Positions 9,117-17,558 of a stretch of 64,000 bases of DNA are shown in pieces; within the stretch, counting starts at the first letter, position 1; every line of letters starts with the position of its first letter. Origin of the DNA: Vibrio qingdaonensis. GTDB lineage: Bacteria > Pseudomonadota > Gammaproteobacteria > Enterobacterales > Vibrionaceae. Position numbers and translations under genes: made by a program. Under the pieces are notes generated by a model, which saw only the letters and a list, made by a program, of their open reading frames with translations, was not told the DNA's origin and did not search any database. The DNA is taken from NCBI RefSeq assembly GCF_026191675.1, contig NZ_JAKRRY010000022.1, forward strand, positions 32,886 through 96,885, given 5' to 3'.

Positions 9117-9164
9117 ATTAAAAACAAATACTGTCAGCAACAACTAAAAAGTAAAATAACGCTT

Positions 9165-11126
9165 ATGACAAAAATTCAGCCGAGTCCCTACCCTTTAGGG
9201 GCTTCTTTAGATAGCAAGGGATGTAATTTTGCTATCCATGCGCCAGATTGTGAACAAATCAAACTGGCGATATTTAATGACGATGATTCCTATCAACTCG
9301 TCTCGCTCGATGAAGAGTACGCAAGTATTAAATACACTCGCGTTGAGGGGATAAATGCGGGTCAACGTTACAATTTCGTTATCGAGAAGTCAGACTCACT
9401 TCAGTTTATCTCCGATCCTTATGCAAAAGCATTGGATAAGCCCCTGCATTACATTCCTCCTTTCGATGATTCCAAGAGCTCGCTATTGCCGAAATGTGTC
9501 ATCGTTGACGATGACTTTGATTGGCAAGGCTCAACGTCACCGCGAATCCCTCGTGAAGAGATGATTTTGTTTGAAACCCACGTAAAAGGGCTAACCAAAC
9601 TCAATGAACGCGTACCAAAAGAACATCAGGGTAAGTATTTAGGACTCGTTAGTGACGATATGCTGGCGTTTTATCGCGAGCAAAATATTACCTCACTGCA
9701 ATTATTACCTGTTGCGGCATGCATGCATGAACCGCACCTGCTCGATATGGATAAGGTCAATTACTGGGGCTACAACCCTTACGTATTTATGGCGCCTGAT
9801 CCGAGATATGCAGACAATGATGCCGTTATTGAGCTAAAAACGGCCATTCGAACGCTTCACCAACACGGCATTGAAGTTATTTTGGATGTAGTTTACAACC
9901 ACACTGCGGAAAGTGGCGATAATGGCCCAGTCTTCAACCTGAAAGCACTGGACCAGCAATTTTACCTTAGACATGGTGAATACTTCGCCAACTTTACTGG
10001 CTGTGGCAACACCGTTGATCTTAACTATCAACCAGCACTTAACCTGGTGATGGACACGCTTCGATATTGGGTAGAAGAATTTAAAGTTGACGGCTTCCGC
10101 TTCGATCTTGCAGCGACATTGGGGCGAAATGGTGACAACTTTAACCAAGATGCGGCATTTTTTAGGGCCGTCGCTCAAGACCCAACTCTGAAACAAACAA
10201 AACTCATCGCCGAACCGTGGGACATCGGACCAAATGGTTATCAAGTGGGCAACTTTCCATTTGGGTGGAACGAATGTAACGACCGCCTACGTGATATCAC
10301 GCGTAGCTTTTGGCGTGGGGATCAAGGGTATTTGAAAGAGTTTGCGACGCGTATTATGGGCTCTCGCGACTTATACAGCGCTGCTAACTGGCCCTATAAA
10401 CTTACCGTCAACTATATTACCTATCATGATGGTTTTACGATGCAAGACCTTGTGTCTTATAAGCATAAACACAACGAAGCCAACGGAGAAAACAACCGTG
10501 ATGGTCACGGTGACAACCGCTCTGACAATTACGGGGTCGAAGGTGAAACAGATAACCCTGTAATTCTTGCAACCAGAGAAAAGCAAAAGCGAAACTTTAT
10601 GGCAACGCTGTTATTTTCTTTTGGCATCCCGCATATTTTGACAGCCGATGTTCTCTCTCATTCTCAAAAAGGAAATAATAACGCTTACTGTCAAGACAAC
10701 GAGTTAAGCTGGTTAAATTGGGAACAAAGCGCCGCCAAACAGCACTTTAAAACTTGGTTGGCCGATATGATTACCGCTCGTCAACAATATATGGTGCCAT
10801 TCATTCAAGCTTTCAGTGGTGAAAACCGCAACAATAACCGGATCTTCTGGAGCCGCGTTGATGGAAAGCTAATGAGTATGGAAGATTGGAATCGACTAAG
10901 CAGTGTCGCACTGCACCTTGGTATTGGTGAAGATGGCGATGAAATGCTTTATTTGATTAACCAAACTAAAGCACCCGCACGCTTTTCACTGCCTAACGAC
11001 AGAAAACAATGCTGGAAAACCATTTGTGATACTCACATCGCTGACGCAGAAGTGGGTCATGCTGAGGGCGAAATTCTGCAAGCGCCAATGTCTATGGCGA
11101 TATTGCATTTTTCTCCAAATCAATAA
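9165..11126 (+). CDS. glgX: Glycogen/maltodextrin debranching enzyme, GlgX-type (GH13)
   Basis: 653 residues, as usual for GlgX. An N-terminal CBM48 domain (GASLDSKGCNF onward) precedes a GH13 barrel with all four conserved regions: DVVYNH, GFRFDLA with the nucleophile Asp, IAEPWDIG with the acid Glu, and YITYHDG. The phrase HKHNEANGENNRDG and GNNNAYCQDN are typical of isoamylase/GlgX enzymes that cleave alpha-1,6 branches. The usual AGDE before the latter motif is replaced by TADVL. No signal peptide, so cytoplasmic. A TTG at 9099 extends the frame but lies in the promoter; the ATG at 9165 gives the family start. Confidence 0.9.
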   Translation: MTKIQPSPYPLGASLDSKGCNFAIHAPDCEQIKLAIFNDDDSYQLVSLDEEYASIKYTRVEGINAGQRYNFVIEKSDSLQFISDPYAKALDKPLHYIPPFDDSKSSLLPKCVIVDDDFDWQGSTSPRIPREEMILFETHVKGLTKLNERVPKEHQGKYLGLVSDDMLAFYREQNITSLQLLPVAACMHEPHLLDMDKVNYWGYNPYVFMAPDPRYADNDAVIELKTAIRTLHQHGIEVILDVVYNHTAESGDNGPVFNLKALDQQFYLRHGEYFANFTGCGNTVDLNYQPALNLVMDTLRYWVEEFKVDGFRFDLAATLGRNGDNFNQDAAFFRAVAQDPTLKQTKLIAEPWDIGPNGYQVGNFPFGWNECNDRLRDITRSFWRGDQGYLKEFATRIMGSRDLYSAANWPYKLTVNYITYHDGFTMQDLVSYKHKHNEANGENNRDGHGDNRSDNYGVEGETDNPVILATREKQKRNFMATLLFSFGIPHILTADVLSHSQKGNNNAYCQDNELSWLNWEQSAAKQHFKTWLADMITARQQYMVPFIQAFSGENRNNNRIFWSRVDGKLMSMEDWNRLSSVALHLGIGEDGDEMLYLINQTKAPARFSLPNDRKQCWKTICDTHIADAEVGHAEGEILQAPMSMAILHFSPNQ

Positions 11127-11144
11127 ACATCTTCTATAACACCA

Positions 11145-11174
11145 AAAAGAGCCGACTATTTAGGCTCTTTTTTT
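11145..11174 (+). terminator. Terminator after glgX
   Basis: AAAAAGAGCC pairs with GGCTCTTTTT around a nine-base loop and runs into a T tract, 18 bp after the stop codon. Confidence 0.9.
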
Positions 11175-11282
11175 ACCGATTGTCGCCAAAATAAAAATCT
11201 CACCGGATAATGTAATAATTCTTTGAAAAATACTGACTAGCAATAGTAATATCAGACACTTGCTCAATCAGTTGAATAGTTT

Positions 11283-13043
11283 ATGTCTCTGCCAAAATTT
11301 TTATTGCGTATATTTCGTCCATTTACTTTTGGGCTCATCGCAACCCTTATTTTTATCTCATATCAACAGTATCAGCGCTCGCAAGAACTGGCGATGGAAC
11401 AATCTCAATCTAATGTAAAAATGGCGTCAGCGTTAGTTTGGGCACAAATTGAAGCCACATTTGGTAAAGTCGACTTACTGCAAAACCATTCCAATTCAAC
11501 TCATTTTGACACATTGTCCAAAGATGTGTTGTCCAACACCTACTTATATAAGAATGTGGCTCGTTTTAACCCAACGACTCACGAGTATCAGCCTGTGAAT
11601 GGCGCACCTATTTCCAAACAAGTTATTGATGCGATTCAGTGGCATCAATATCAGGCAACATCTAAAACTTACGCAGTTTCTAGCATCTATCAAAAAGCCA
11701 ATGGCTTTTGGGTTTTCGCGATAAAACAAGTTAACCAGGCCAATGAAAAAGAAGTCTGGATTGAATTTGATGTTCAGCATACCACTCAATACTTGGCAAA
11801 CTTAAAAACCCTGAAAGCAGGCTACGTGTTTGTCATTGACGCGGAGACGGGGCGACTGGTCTTTCACCCTAATCCGTTACGAATAGGAACACCGTCAATT
11901 AGTTTTGCTGGCGGACTGAAAGAGAGAATAAACCAAGAAGAAAAGCGTGGCACCTACGAGTACTATTATAATGGGCAATATAAAGTGAGTGTTTTTGATA
12001 GTCATAATCCCATGAATTGGGTTTTTGTGTCAGGCACAAACCGCTCAGATATTCTCTTTGCGTCTTATCAAATATCATTAACAGCGGTCATCATATTATC
12101 ACTGGTCGTTTTATTACTTTCTATTAACTATATTACCTTCCAGCTTAATAAGTCGCTTGCCAAGCTCAATGTATCACCCGACATCTCTCATTTTAAGCAT
12201 GAACTTAAGTCGATATTCAACCAATTTACCTTTCATAAAGGGATGCAACTTTGCCTTTATGACAATGACTCCGGTCATTTCAGAACCATCGATTTTCATG
12301 GCAATACGCAAGTGATTCATCATGCCGATACTTTGCCTTCAGTTCTCACTCGCCGGGAGCTGAACTACTCATACAATACGCAATCTGATGCTTTAGCAAG
12401 AAAACTGCAAATGAAAGGGCGTCACTACACAATGCCTCTGTATCAAAGAGATACGCTTATTGGCGTTATTTACCTTAAGAGTTCCTTTTTCGCTTTTGAA
12501 GGGGTTATGCGCGCTATTCGTGATTTTTCTGAGGTAGCACTGTCTAATTTACTGCTCATTCAAGCACTGCACAGCAAAGACCCGTTGACAGGGTTGGATA
12601 ATAAACAAACCATGCGTGAATCACTATGCCAGCAGCTGCGGAATCGTCACGCGGTGTTTGCACTCATTGATATTAATGGATTAGGTAACATCAACACCCA
12701 GCATGGCGATATGTTAGGTGACACCATCATTTTATATGTCGCCGACACCATTAAACGAAACTTCAAAAAGCCCAATGCAATGTGTATATCCCGTGACGAG
12801 TCAGGGGGGTTCGCCGTTCTTTTTGAAGCAGCGAGTAGTGATGAAGCAGAAAAGCAGCTGGACTGGTTACGACAACTCATCCAAAAGCAGCCCCTCAATA
12901 TGCATGATAAATGGATTTCAACATCTGTGACCATTGGAGCCACGAGCATTGGCGACACGCCTGATGCGGTGATTAGCCGCGCTAAGCAAAGTCTCCAGCA
13001 AGCAAAGTTAAAAGGTCGAAATACTGTCTGTTTCTACCGCTAA
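11283..13043 (+). CDS. Membrane sensor with Cache-like, GAF-like and degenerate GGDEF domains
   Basis: 586 residues. Two membrane helices (about 12-30 and 262-282) flank a periplasmic sensor region resembling dCache (YVFVIDAETGRLVFHPNP). A GAF-like region at about 330-425 and a C-terminal GGDEF-type domain follow, starting DPLTGLDNK. At the active-site turn the sequence reads RDESGGFAVLF where a diguanylate cyclase has GG[D/E]EF, so the catalytic motif is lost. The metal-binding Asp in IDINGLG is retained. It probably acts as a signal receiver or scaffold rather than making c-di-GMP. Single gene with its own terminator. Confidence 0.85.
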   Translation: MSLPKFLLRIFRPFTFGLIATLIFISYQQYQRSQELAMEQSQSNVKMASALVWAQIEATFGKVDLLQNHSNSTHFDTLSKDVLSNTYLYKNVARFNPTTHEYQPVNGAPISKQVIDAIQWHQYQATSKTYAVSSIYQKANGFWVFAIKQVNQANEKEVWIEFDVQHTTQYLANLKTLKAGYVFVIDAETGRLVFHPNPLRIGTPSISFAGGLKERINQEEKRGTYEYYYNGQYKVSVFDSHNPMNWVFVSGTNRSDILFASYQISLTAVIILSLVVLLLSINYITFQLNKSLAKLNVSPDISHFKHELKSIFNQFTFHKGMQLCLYDNDSGHFRTIDFHGNTQVIHHADTLPSVLTRRELNYSYNTQSDALARKLQMKGRHYTMPLYQRDTLIGVIYLKSSFFAFEGVMRAIRDFSEVALSNLLLIQALHSKDPLTGLDNKQTMRESLCQQLRNRHAVFALIDINGLGNINTQHGDMLGDTIILYVADTIKRNFKKPNAMCISRDESGGFAVLFEAASSDEAEKQLDWLRQLIQKQPLNMHDKWISTSVTIGATSIGDTPDAVISRAKQSLQQAKLKGRNTVCFYR

Positions 13044-13140
13044 TCAAGGCTGTTGACTGTACTATAAAAAAGATTTAATGGTGAGGTGAATATTAGGTTC
13101 TAGCAGAAGATACCCTACCGACTGTACAATTCACAATAAC

Positions 13141-13178
13141 AAAAAAGGCTTACCCGAATGCTCGGATAAGCCTTTTTT
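13141..13178. terminator. Bidirectional terminator
   Basis: AAAAAAGGCTTA...TAAGCCTTTTTT forms a long stem with one mismatch and a short loop between the converging GGDEF and LysR genes. Both strands end in T runs. Confidence 0.9.
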
Positions 13179-13204
13179 AAATAATCAGTTGGCAAAATGT
13201 GGTA

Positions 13205-14080
13205 CTAGAACACGCCTAACACTTCACACAAGTACTTAGCGGCAGGTCCTAATCGTGCATTTGACTTCCAAAGCACATCCGCGGAGTTTAGCATTTCATA
13301 GCGTTGGAATTCGGGTCTAAAGTCGATTAATGTGCCTAATGCTTGCTTTTCAACAATGAAGTCTTTCGGCACAATAGCCCAGCCAATTCCCTGCTCAACC
13401 AGCTTAATCACGTCTTCTTGATCGTCTGCTTGCCAAATATCTTGCGAAAATGCACCTTGCGCGTTCAGCACTGGGTTTTGCATCATGCTACGACAAACAA
13501 TCTGTCTTTCACCAATTAAGGTTTCATTGCTCACTTGCGCCATATCGGCAAAAATTGAGTCTGGGCTACAAATACATACCCATTCAATGTTAGCAATAGA
13601 GACAAAATCTAACCCCTCCGGCACCGCGTCAGCAGCAATATTAAATCCAAGTTCTATATCATCATTGGAGATGGCTGCCGTGAGATAATGAGCACCAAGT
13701 CGTGATACATCCACATGAGTGAATGGAAACCGTTGTGACATTTTCTCAATCGCAGATTCCAGTAAACTAAATGGTAGCAACGGATCAATGGCAATTCTCA
13801 ATGTATCTTCGACATTCTCAACACTTGCTCGGGAATAATTGCGGATTCGCTCGGCTTGTCGCAACAGTACCTTTGCCTGTGAAAGCATCCGTTCACCCTG
13901 AGGGGTGAGCTTGGGGTACTTAGTACTTCTATCGAACAGCGTAATACCGAGATCAACCTCGAGATTATTCACACCAATACTTACCGAGCTTTGGCTTTTT
14001 CCGAGGTGCCTTGCTGCTGCAGAAAAGGAACCTTGCTCTGCTGCTGCGACAAATGCCACTAGCTGCTCAATATTCAGCAT
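13205..14080 (-). CDS. LysR-family transcriptional regulator
   Basis: 291 residues. The winged helix-turn-helix occupies about residues 1-60 (GSFSAAARHLGKSQSSVS), and the remainder is the periplasmic-binding-like effector domain. A TTG two codons upstream extends the frame, but AAAGGG lies seven bases before the ATG at 14080. The gene stands alone, with the D15-type barrel gene upstream on the same strand. The target is unknown. Confidence 0.9.
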   Translation of the reverse strand: MLNIEQLVAFVAAAEQGSFSAAARHLGKSQSSVSIGVNNLEVDLGITLFDRSTKYPKLTPQGERMLSQAKVLLRQAERIRNYSRASVENVEDTLRIAIDPLLPFSLLESAIEKMSQRFPFTHVDVSRLGAHYLTAAISNDDIELGFNIAADAVPEGLDFVSIANIEWVCICSPDSIFADMAQVSNETLIGERQIVCRSMMQNPVLNAQGAFSQDIWQADDQEDVIKLVEQGIGWAIVPKDFIVEKQALGTLIDFRPEFQRYEMLNSADVLWKSNARLGPAAKYLCEVLGVF

Positions 14081-14204
14081 ATTCAACCCTTTGAATCACT
14101 TATTAATAACCATGTCATCGTAAAACAATAGCACAATAATTGCACCAACTCATAACCCCAACCAATACAAGCACCAAGGCAAATCAACCAGGGGGATAGA
14201 TCAA

Positions 14205-15398
14205 TTAAAACGCTTCACCAAATCGAATATAGAAACTCGTGTTGCCCATTTTAGAGACCGCCACATCAGCACCTATCGAAAATCGTTCTTTTGCGTTCAA
14301 CAAATAGCGAACGCCCACCCCTGCACTCGGAATAACGTCTGATTTCACACTATACGATGCACCTTTATACTCATTCTTAACCATTGCCACGCCAGCAAAA
14401 GCCACACCACTCCATAATGTTGAGAACTTACGGCGGTATTCAACTTCAGCCTGATACATCGCACTACCACGATATTTATTCCAATCAGCGCCTCGTAAAT
14501 CCGGTGTGACGAATTCATATTCCGGCGTGTCTCCAAGCATTTCTTTACCAATAACACGATAAGCGAGCACATCTTCACCCACTGGAAAGTACTGACTGAT
14601 TTCTGCGTCTAATCTATCAAATCGCTTACCTGTACGGCTATCTTTAGAGTAATGTAATGTGCTCAAGTCGACATTTAAGCCCTGACTTGCACCCATCATG
14701 TTGTCACGAGAGTCGTAAGTCATTAGAAAACCAACGGCACTATTGTTGCCGCTCATTTGACGCTCAAATTCGCGCTTTTCTTCCGCCGTCGCTTTTTCTT
14801 TTAAGTCTGCATTACCGCCACTCCATAGCCCTTGAACACCAAAATACAAGTCATCGATAATCTGCTTACGCACCTCACCATAGACAAAATTCGAGTAGCT
14901 TGAATATTTTGCAGCTTTTGGTAATTGCATCCCAACGCGGCCAGTGTATTTTAAATTCAAACTAAAATGCCCCGCCCAAAATCCAGCACGCCATGCATCA
15001 TGCGCAAAAACATGTTCATGCCCAACAATCGCCATGCCACTGCCAGAATCCGTATACTGACCATAAAACATACTGGTAGACGGGTTTGTTGCCCCTTCCG
15101 CTCGGTCATGCAAATACATCGCATTAACTCCAAGACCAACCCCCAATGCATCATCAGTAATCGGAACAGGAAATGCTGCAAACTTTCTATCTGGTAGGGC
15201 TTCTTCACCTGCTACCTGAGGCTGATGGCTAGCAAGTTCTTGCGAAGGCGTGCTACTTGCACCTGCATTTTGTGGTGTGGGCTCTCGACTCTCGGCAGCA
15301 TGATTTTCAACCTTTGCGGCATCTTCTGCTAAGACAGAAGTCGCAACAGTAATGAGAGAGAGGGATAACAGTGAAGTCTTGATAAGGGATGTATGCAC
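14205..15398 (-). CDS. D15/BamA-type outer-membrane barrel without POTRA domains
   Basis: A 397-residue precursor starting at GTG, with a signal peptide ending SVLA before EDAAK. A Glu/Ala/Pro/Ser-rich linker of about 45 residues replaces POTRA domains, and a surface-antigen barrel follows (FPVPITDDALGVGLG onward) to the C-terminal Phe of RFGEAF. Such short D15-like barrels are common in Vibrio; their function is not established, and without POTRA domains a BamA-like insertase role is unlikely. No in-frame ATG is available near the signal peptide, so the GTG is favoured. Confidence 0.78.
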   Translation of the reverse strand: MHTSLIKTSLLSLSLITVATSVLAEDAAKVENHAAESREPTPQNAGASSTPSQELASHQPQVAGEEALPDRKFAAFPVPITDDALGVGLGVNAMYLHDRAEGATNPSTSMFYGQYTDSGSGMAIVGHEHVFAHDAWRAGFWAGHFSLNLKYTGRVGMQLPKAAKYSSYSNFVYGEVRKQIIDDLYFGVQGLWSGGNADLKEKATAEEKREFERQMSGNNSAVGFLMTYDSRDNMMGASQGLNVDLSTLHYSKDSRTGKRFDRLDAEISQYFPVGEDVLAYRVIGKEMLGDTPEYEFVTPDLRGADWNKYRGSAMYQAEVEYRRKFSTLWSGVAFAGVAMVKNEYKGASYSVKSDVIPSAGVGVRYLLNAKERFSIGADVAVSKMGNTSFYIRFGEAF

Positions 15399-15944
15399 AG
15401 AAATCTCAATTAGTCGTGTTCGTTACGTACCACACTGAGATTCCTTTCTTCATGGTACTCGTATCTAAAGCCGTACCTTGTGTGTGCCCAAGCGATAGGC
15501 GATGGTGATGCTACTAAAATACCATTCGTAGATAAAGCCGACCCATTCGAATTTAAGATAGTTAACATAGATAAACGCCGCTAAACCGTCAAAAATCTAG
15601 CTCATCATATCTGCACGAGACACCTCACTCTTTTATGAAAACCATAAAAACAATAAATATTGTTACTATACAATTAGATAAGATCGCCACCGCCAATAAT
15701 CATACCCAACAACAACCCATTCGAAATTAAGGTGCGTAATTCACGCTATACTAGAAAAAACATATGAAGTTTGTAATGTTTGTCGGTTTGCTATATTGGG
15801 TAACCATAAAGCCTCTCTCTAGCGCTCACATGAAGTTTCGTCAAATTTGATGGGTTCGCTCAGTAACTCGTTGCATTCATTATGCAATATAGGCAAGCTA
15901 GGATGCGCTAAACTACTGAGAATAATCCTTGAAGGACAAGCATA
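15399..15944. other. Divergent intergenic region, D15-type gene and DUF2057 gene
   Basis: No gene seen in 546 bp. Two imperfect copies of a 20-bp element, TCGTATCTAAAGCCGTACC (from about 15458) and TCGTAGATAAAGCCGACCC (from about 15525), lie about 67 bp apart, and a weaker third copy (TAGATAAACGCCG) follows near 15570. These could be regulator sites or remnants of duplication. Confidence 0.4.
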
Positions 15945-16601
15945 ATGAAAGCACTTAAAATTCTTACCTGCGCTCTTTTAGCGAGTAGCAGCACATTCGC
16001 AGTCGCTGACGTTACGATTAACATCCCTGAATCCGTTGACTTGCTATCCGTCAACGCTGGTGAAGCTAACTCAAAATCAAACGGGTTTTTCTCGTCTGGC
16101 GAAACCGCAACACTACCCGATGGTACCAATCAAATCGTATTTCGCTTTGAGCCCTACTTTGATCTTAATCGCGAGGAGCGCGTGAGTGTTCCAAGTAAAG
16201 CCGTAATTGCCCGATTTGACGCAAGCAATACCACACTGACGTTAGAAGTTCCAAGTTATCAAAACGAGCGACAGGCGAAAAAAGACATCGATACCTTTGC
16301 GTGGTCATTAAAAGATGAACAAGGCAACGTGATAGCGGTAGAGCAAGACGTACTCATTAAAGATGGCATGCAAATTGGTCGTGATTACAGCCGTGAAGCA
16401 GAAGATTACAACCGTAAAGGTGGCGTCGCGGCCATTGCGGCCATTGGAGCTGTCGCAGCAACGGCGACCCCCGTCACTTTACCCGCCAATGTCAATGCCC
16501 CCGCTGGCGATACCACTGCGGAAGAGATGCTCATTTTCTGGTACAACAAAGCCGATGATGCAACGAAAGCACGCTTTAAAGACTACGTGAGTCAACACTA
16601 A
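15945..16601 (+). CDS. DUF2057 (YccT-like) secreted protein
   Basis: 218 residues with a signal peptide ending FAVA before DVTINIPESVDLL. The N-terminal stretch, the FRFEPYF phrase and the middle DIDTFAWSLKDEQGN fit the DUF2057/YccT family of periplasmic proteins; E. coli YccT has been linked to CsgD control, but the function here is unknown. A hydrophobic Ala-rich segment (about 162-180) near the C-terminus precedes a helical tail. GAAGGACA precedes the start and a strong terminator follows. Confidence 0.82.
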   Translation: MKALKILTCALLASSSTFAVADVTINIPESVDLLSVNAGEANSKSNGFFSSGETATLPDGTNQIVFRFEPYFDLNREERVSVPSKAVIARFDASNTTLTLEVPSYQNERQAKKDIDTFAWSLKDEQGNVIAVEQDVLIKDGMQIGRDYSREAEDYNRKGGVAAIAAIGAVAATATPVTLPANVNAPAGDTTAEEMLIFWYNKADDATKARFKDYVSQH

Positions 16602-16629
16602 CTCCAACACCACTTAGTCAAGCCCAAGA

Positions 16630-16652
16630 GCCGCTTAATAAAGCGGCTTTTT
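16630..16652 (+). terminator. Terminator after DUF2057 gene
   Basis: GCCGCTT pairs with AAGCGGC around AATA and is followed by five T. Confidence 0.9.
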
Positions 16653-16733
16653 AAATCCAGACTTTCCCACTGCACCTCCCCAATAGCATCGAATAGACCG
16701 CTATCGAAACCACGAAACAATAGGACATAATTC

Positions 16734-17348
16734 ATGAAACAAATAGCCTTACTTGGCGATAGCCTAACCGCAGGTTGGGGGCTAGAAAAAGGACAAAACT
16801 GGTCCGATGCTCTGGCGTCTACATTTGCCGGGAGCCAATTCATCAACCTCGGAATTCCGGGTGATACAACAACTGGGATGATGTCACGATTTCAACAACA
16901 AGTGATAGACCAGCAACCCGATGTGGTTGTGATTTTCGGTGGTCTAAACGATCTAAACTGGGATGCGCCAATTAATGAGATTGCCTGCAATTACAACGCA
17001 ATGATTGCACAAGCACAGCACCATCAGATCCAACCTGTCGTCATCATTACCTCGCCTATTGACCCTGTTGGGTCATTACCACTATTTGCTCATCAACAGG
17101 CAACGGTAACCCGTATTCGAGATGCGATCGAAGCATTAAGTACAGAACACAGCAAACGGTTAGTCACAATGTATGGGCACGGCCCGTTCGGCATGGAAGT
17201 GGTCGATATTTATCAAGCGTTTGAAGCCTATGCACGAGAGCATGGCCATACGGCGCTCTATCAAAATGATGGCATTCACTTATCTGCTATTGGTGCTAAC
17301 GTCATTTTCGAACAGCTCCAAGGTGTTATTGCCAAGCTAATAAGCTAA
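16734..17348 (+). CDS. SGNH/GDSL-type esterase (TesA-like)
   Basis: 204 residues. Block I GDSLTAGWG supplies the nucleophile Ser at residue 10, the oxyanion Gly and Asn lie in LGIPGDTT and FGGLNDL, and block V DGIHLSAIG supplies Asp and His. TesA-like enzymes hydrolyse acyl or aryl esters, but unlike TesA this one has no signal peptide and should be cytoplasmic. AGGACA precedes the ATG. The last codons and stop (AAG CTA ATA AGC TAA) are the first units of the 8-bp tandem repeat. Confidence 0.88.
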   Translation: MKQIALLGDSLTAGWGLEKGQNWSDALASTFAGSQFINLGIPGDTTTGMMSRFQQQVIDQQPDVVVIFGGLNDLNWDAPINEIACNYNAMIAQAQHHQIQPVVIITSPIDPVGSLPLFAHQQATVTRIRDAIEALSTEHSKRLVTMYGHGPFGMEVVDIYQAFEAYAREHGHTALYQNDGIHLSAIGANVIFEQLQGVIAKLIS

Positions 17349-17405
17349 TAAGCTAATAAGCTAATAAGCTAATAAGCTAATAAGCTAATAAGCTAATAAG
17401 CTAAT
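17334..17405 (+). repeat. Nine perfect tandem copies of an 8-bp unit (AAGCTAAT)
   Basis: The unit AAGCTAAT repeats nine times without error. The esterase stop codon falls in the second unit, so the array extends past the gene into the intergenic space. An 8-bp unit is prone to slipped-strand change, but the esterase would keep its stop as long as two units remain. Confidence 0.97.
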
Positions 17406-17460
17406 TTTCAAGACCATTGGGAAAAATATCAAAGCGACTAACGTCAAGCACAATATCCGA

Positions 17461-17499
17461 AACAATATTATCTGTAACAATAGTATCTATAACAATAGT
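17461..17499 (+). repeat. 15-bp imperfect tandem repeat
   Basis: AACAATATTATCTGT, AACAATAGTATCTAT and AACAATAGT run head to tail between the convergent esterase and symporter genes, only 55 bp after the 8-bp array. A degenerate further copy (ACAATATCCGA) may precede it. Confidence 0.8.
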
Positions 17500-17558
17500 G
17501 CCAATAGTCAGTCGCTTTCCCTCTTACTGGCTGACCAATAAGAGGGGAGATCGAGCCC

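Noticed and set aside
9099..9164. N-terminal extension of GlgX from a TTG
   Set aside because: The extension overlaps the likely promoter and is not part of the family N-terminus.
15945..16601. Outer-membrane or pilus protein
   Set aside because: It has a signal peptide but no barrel or pilin features; DUF2057 fits better.
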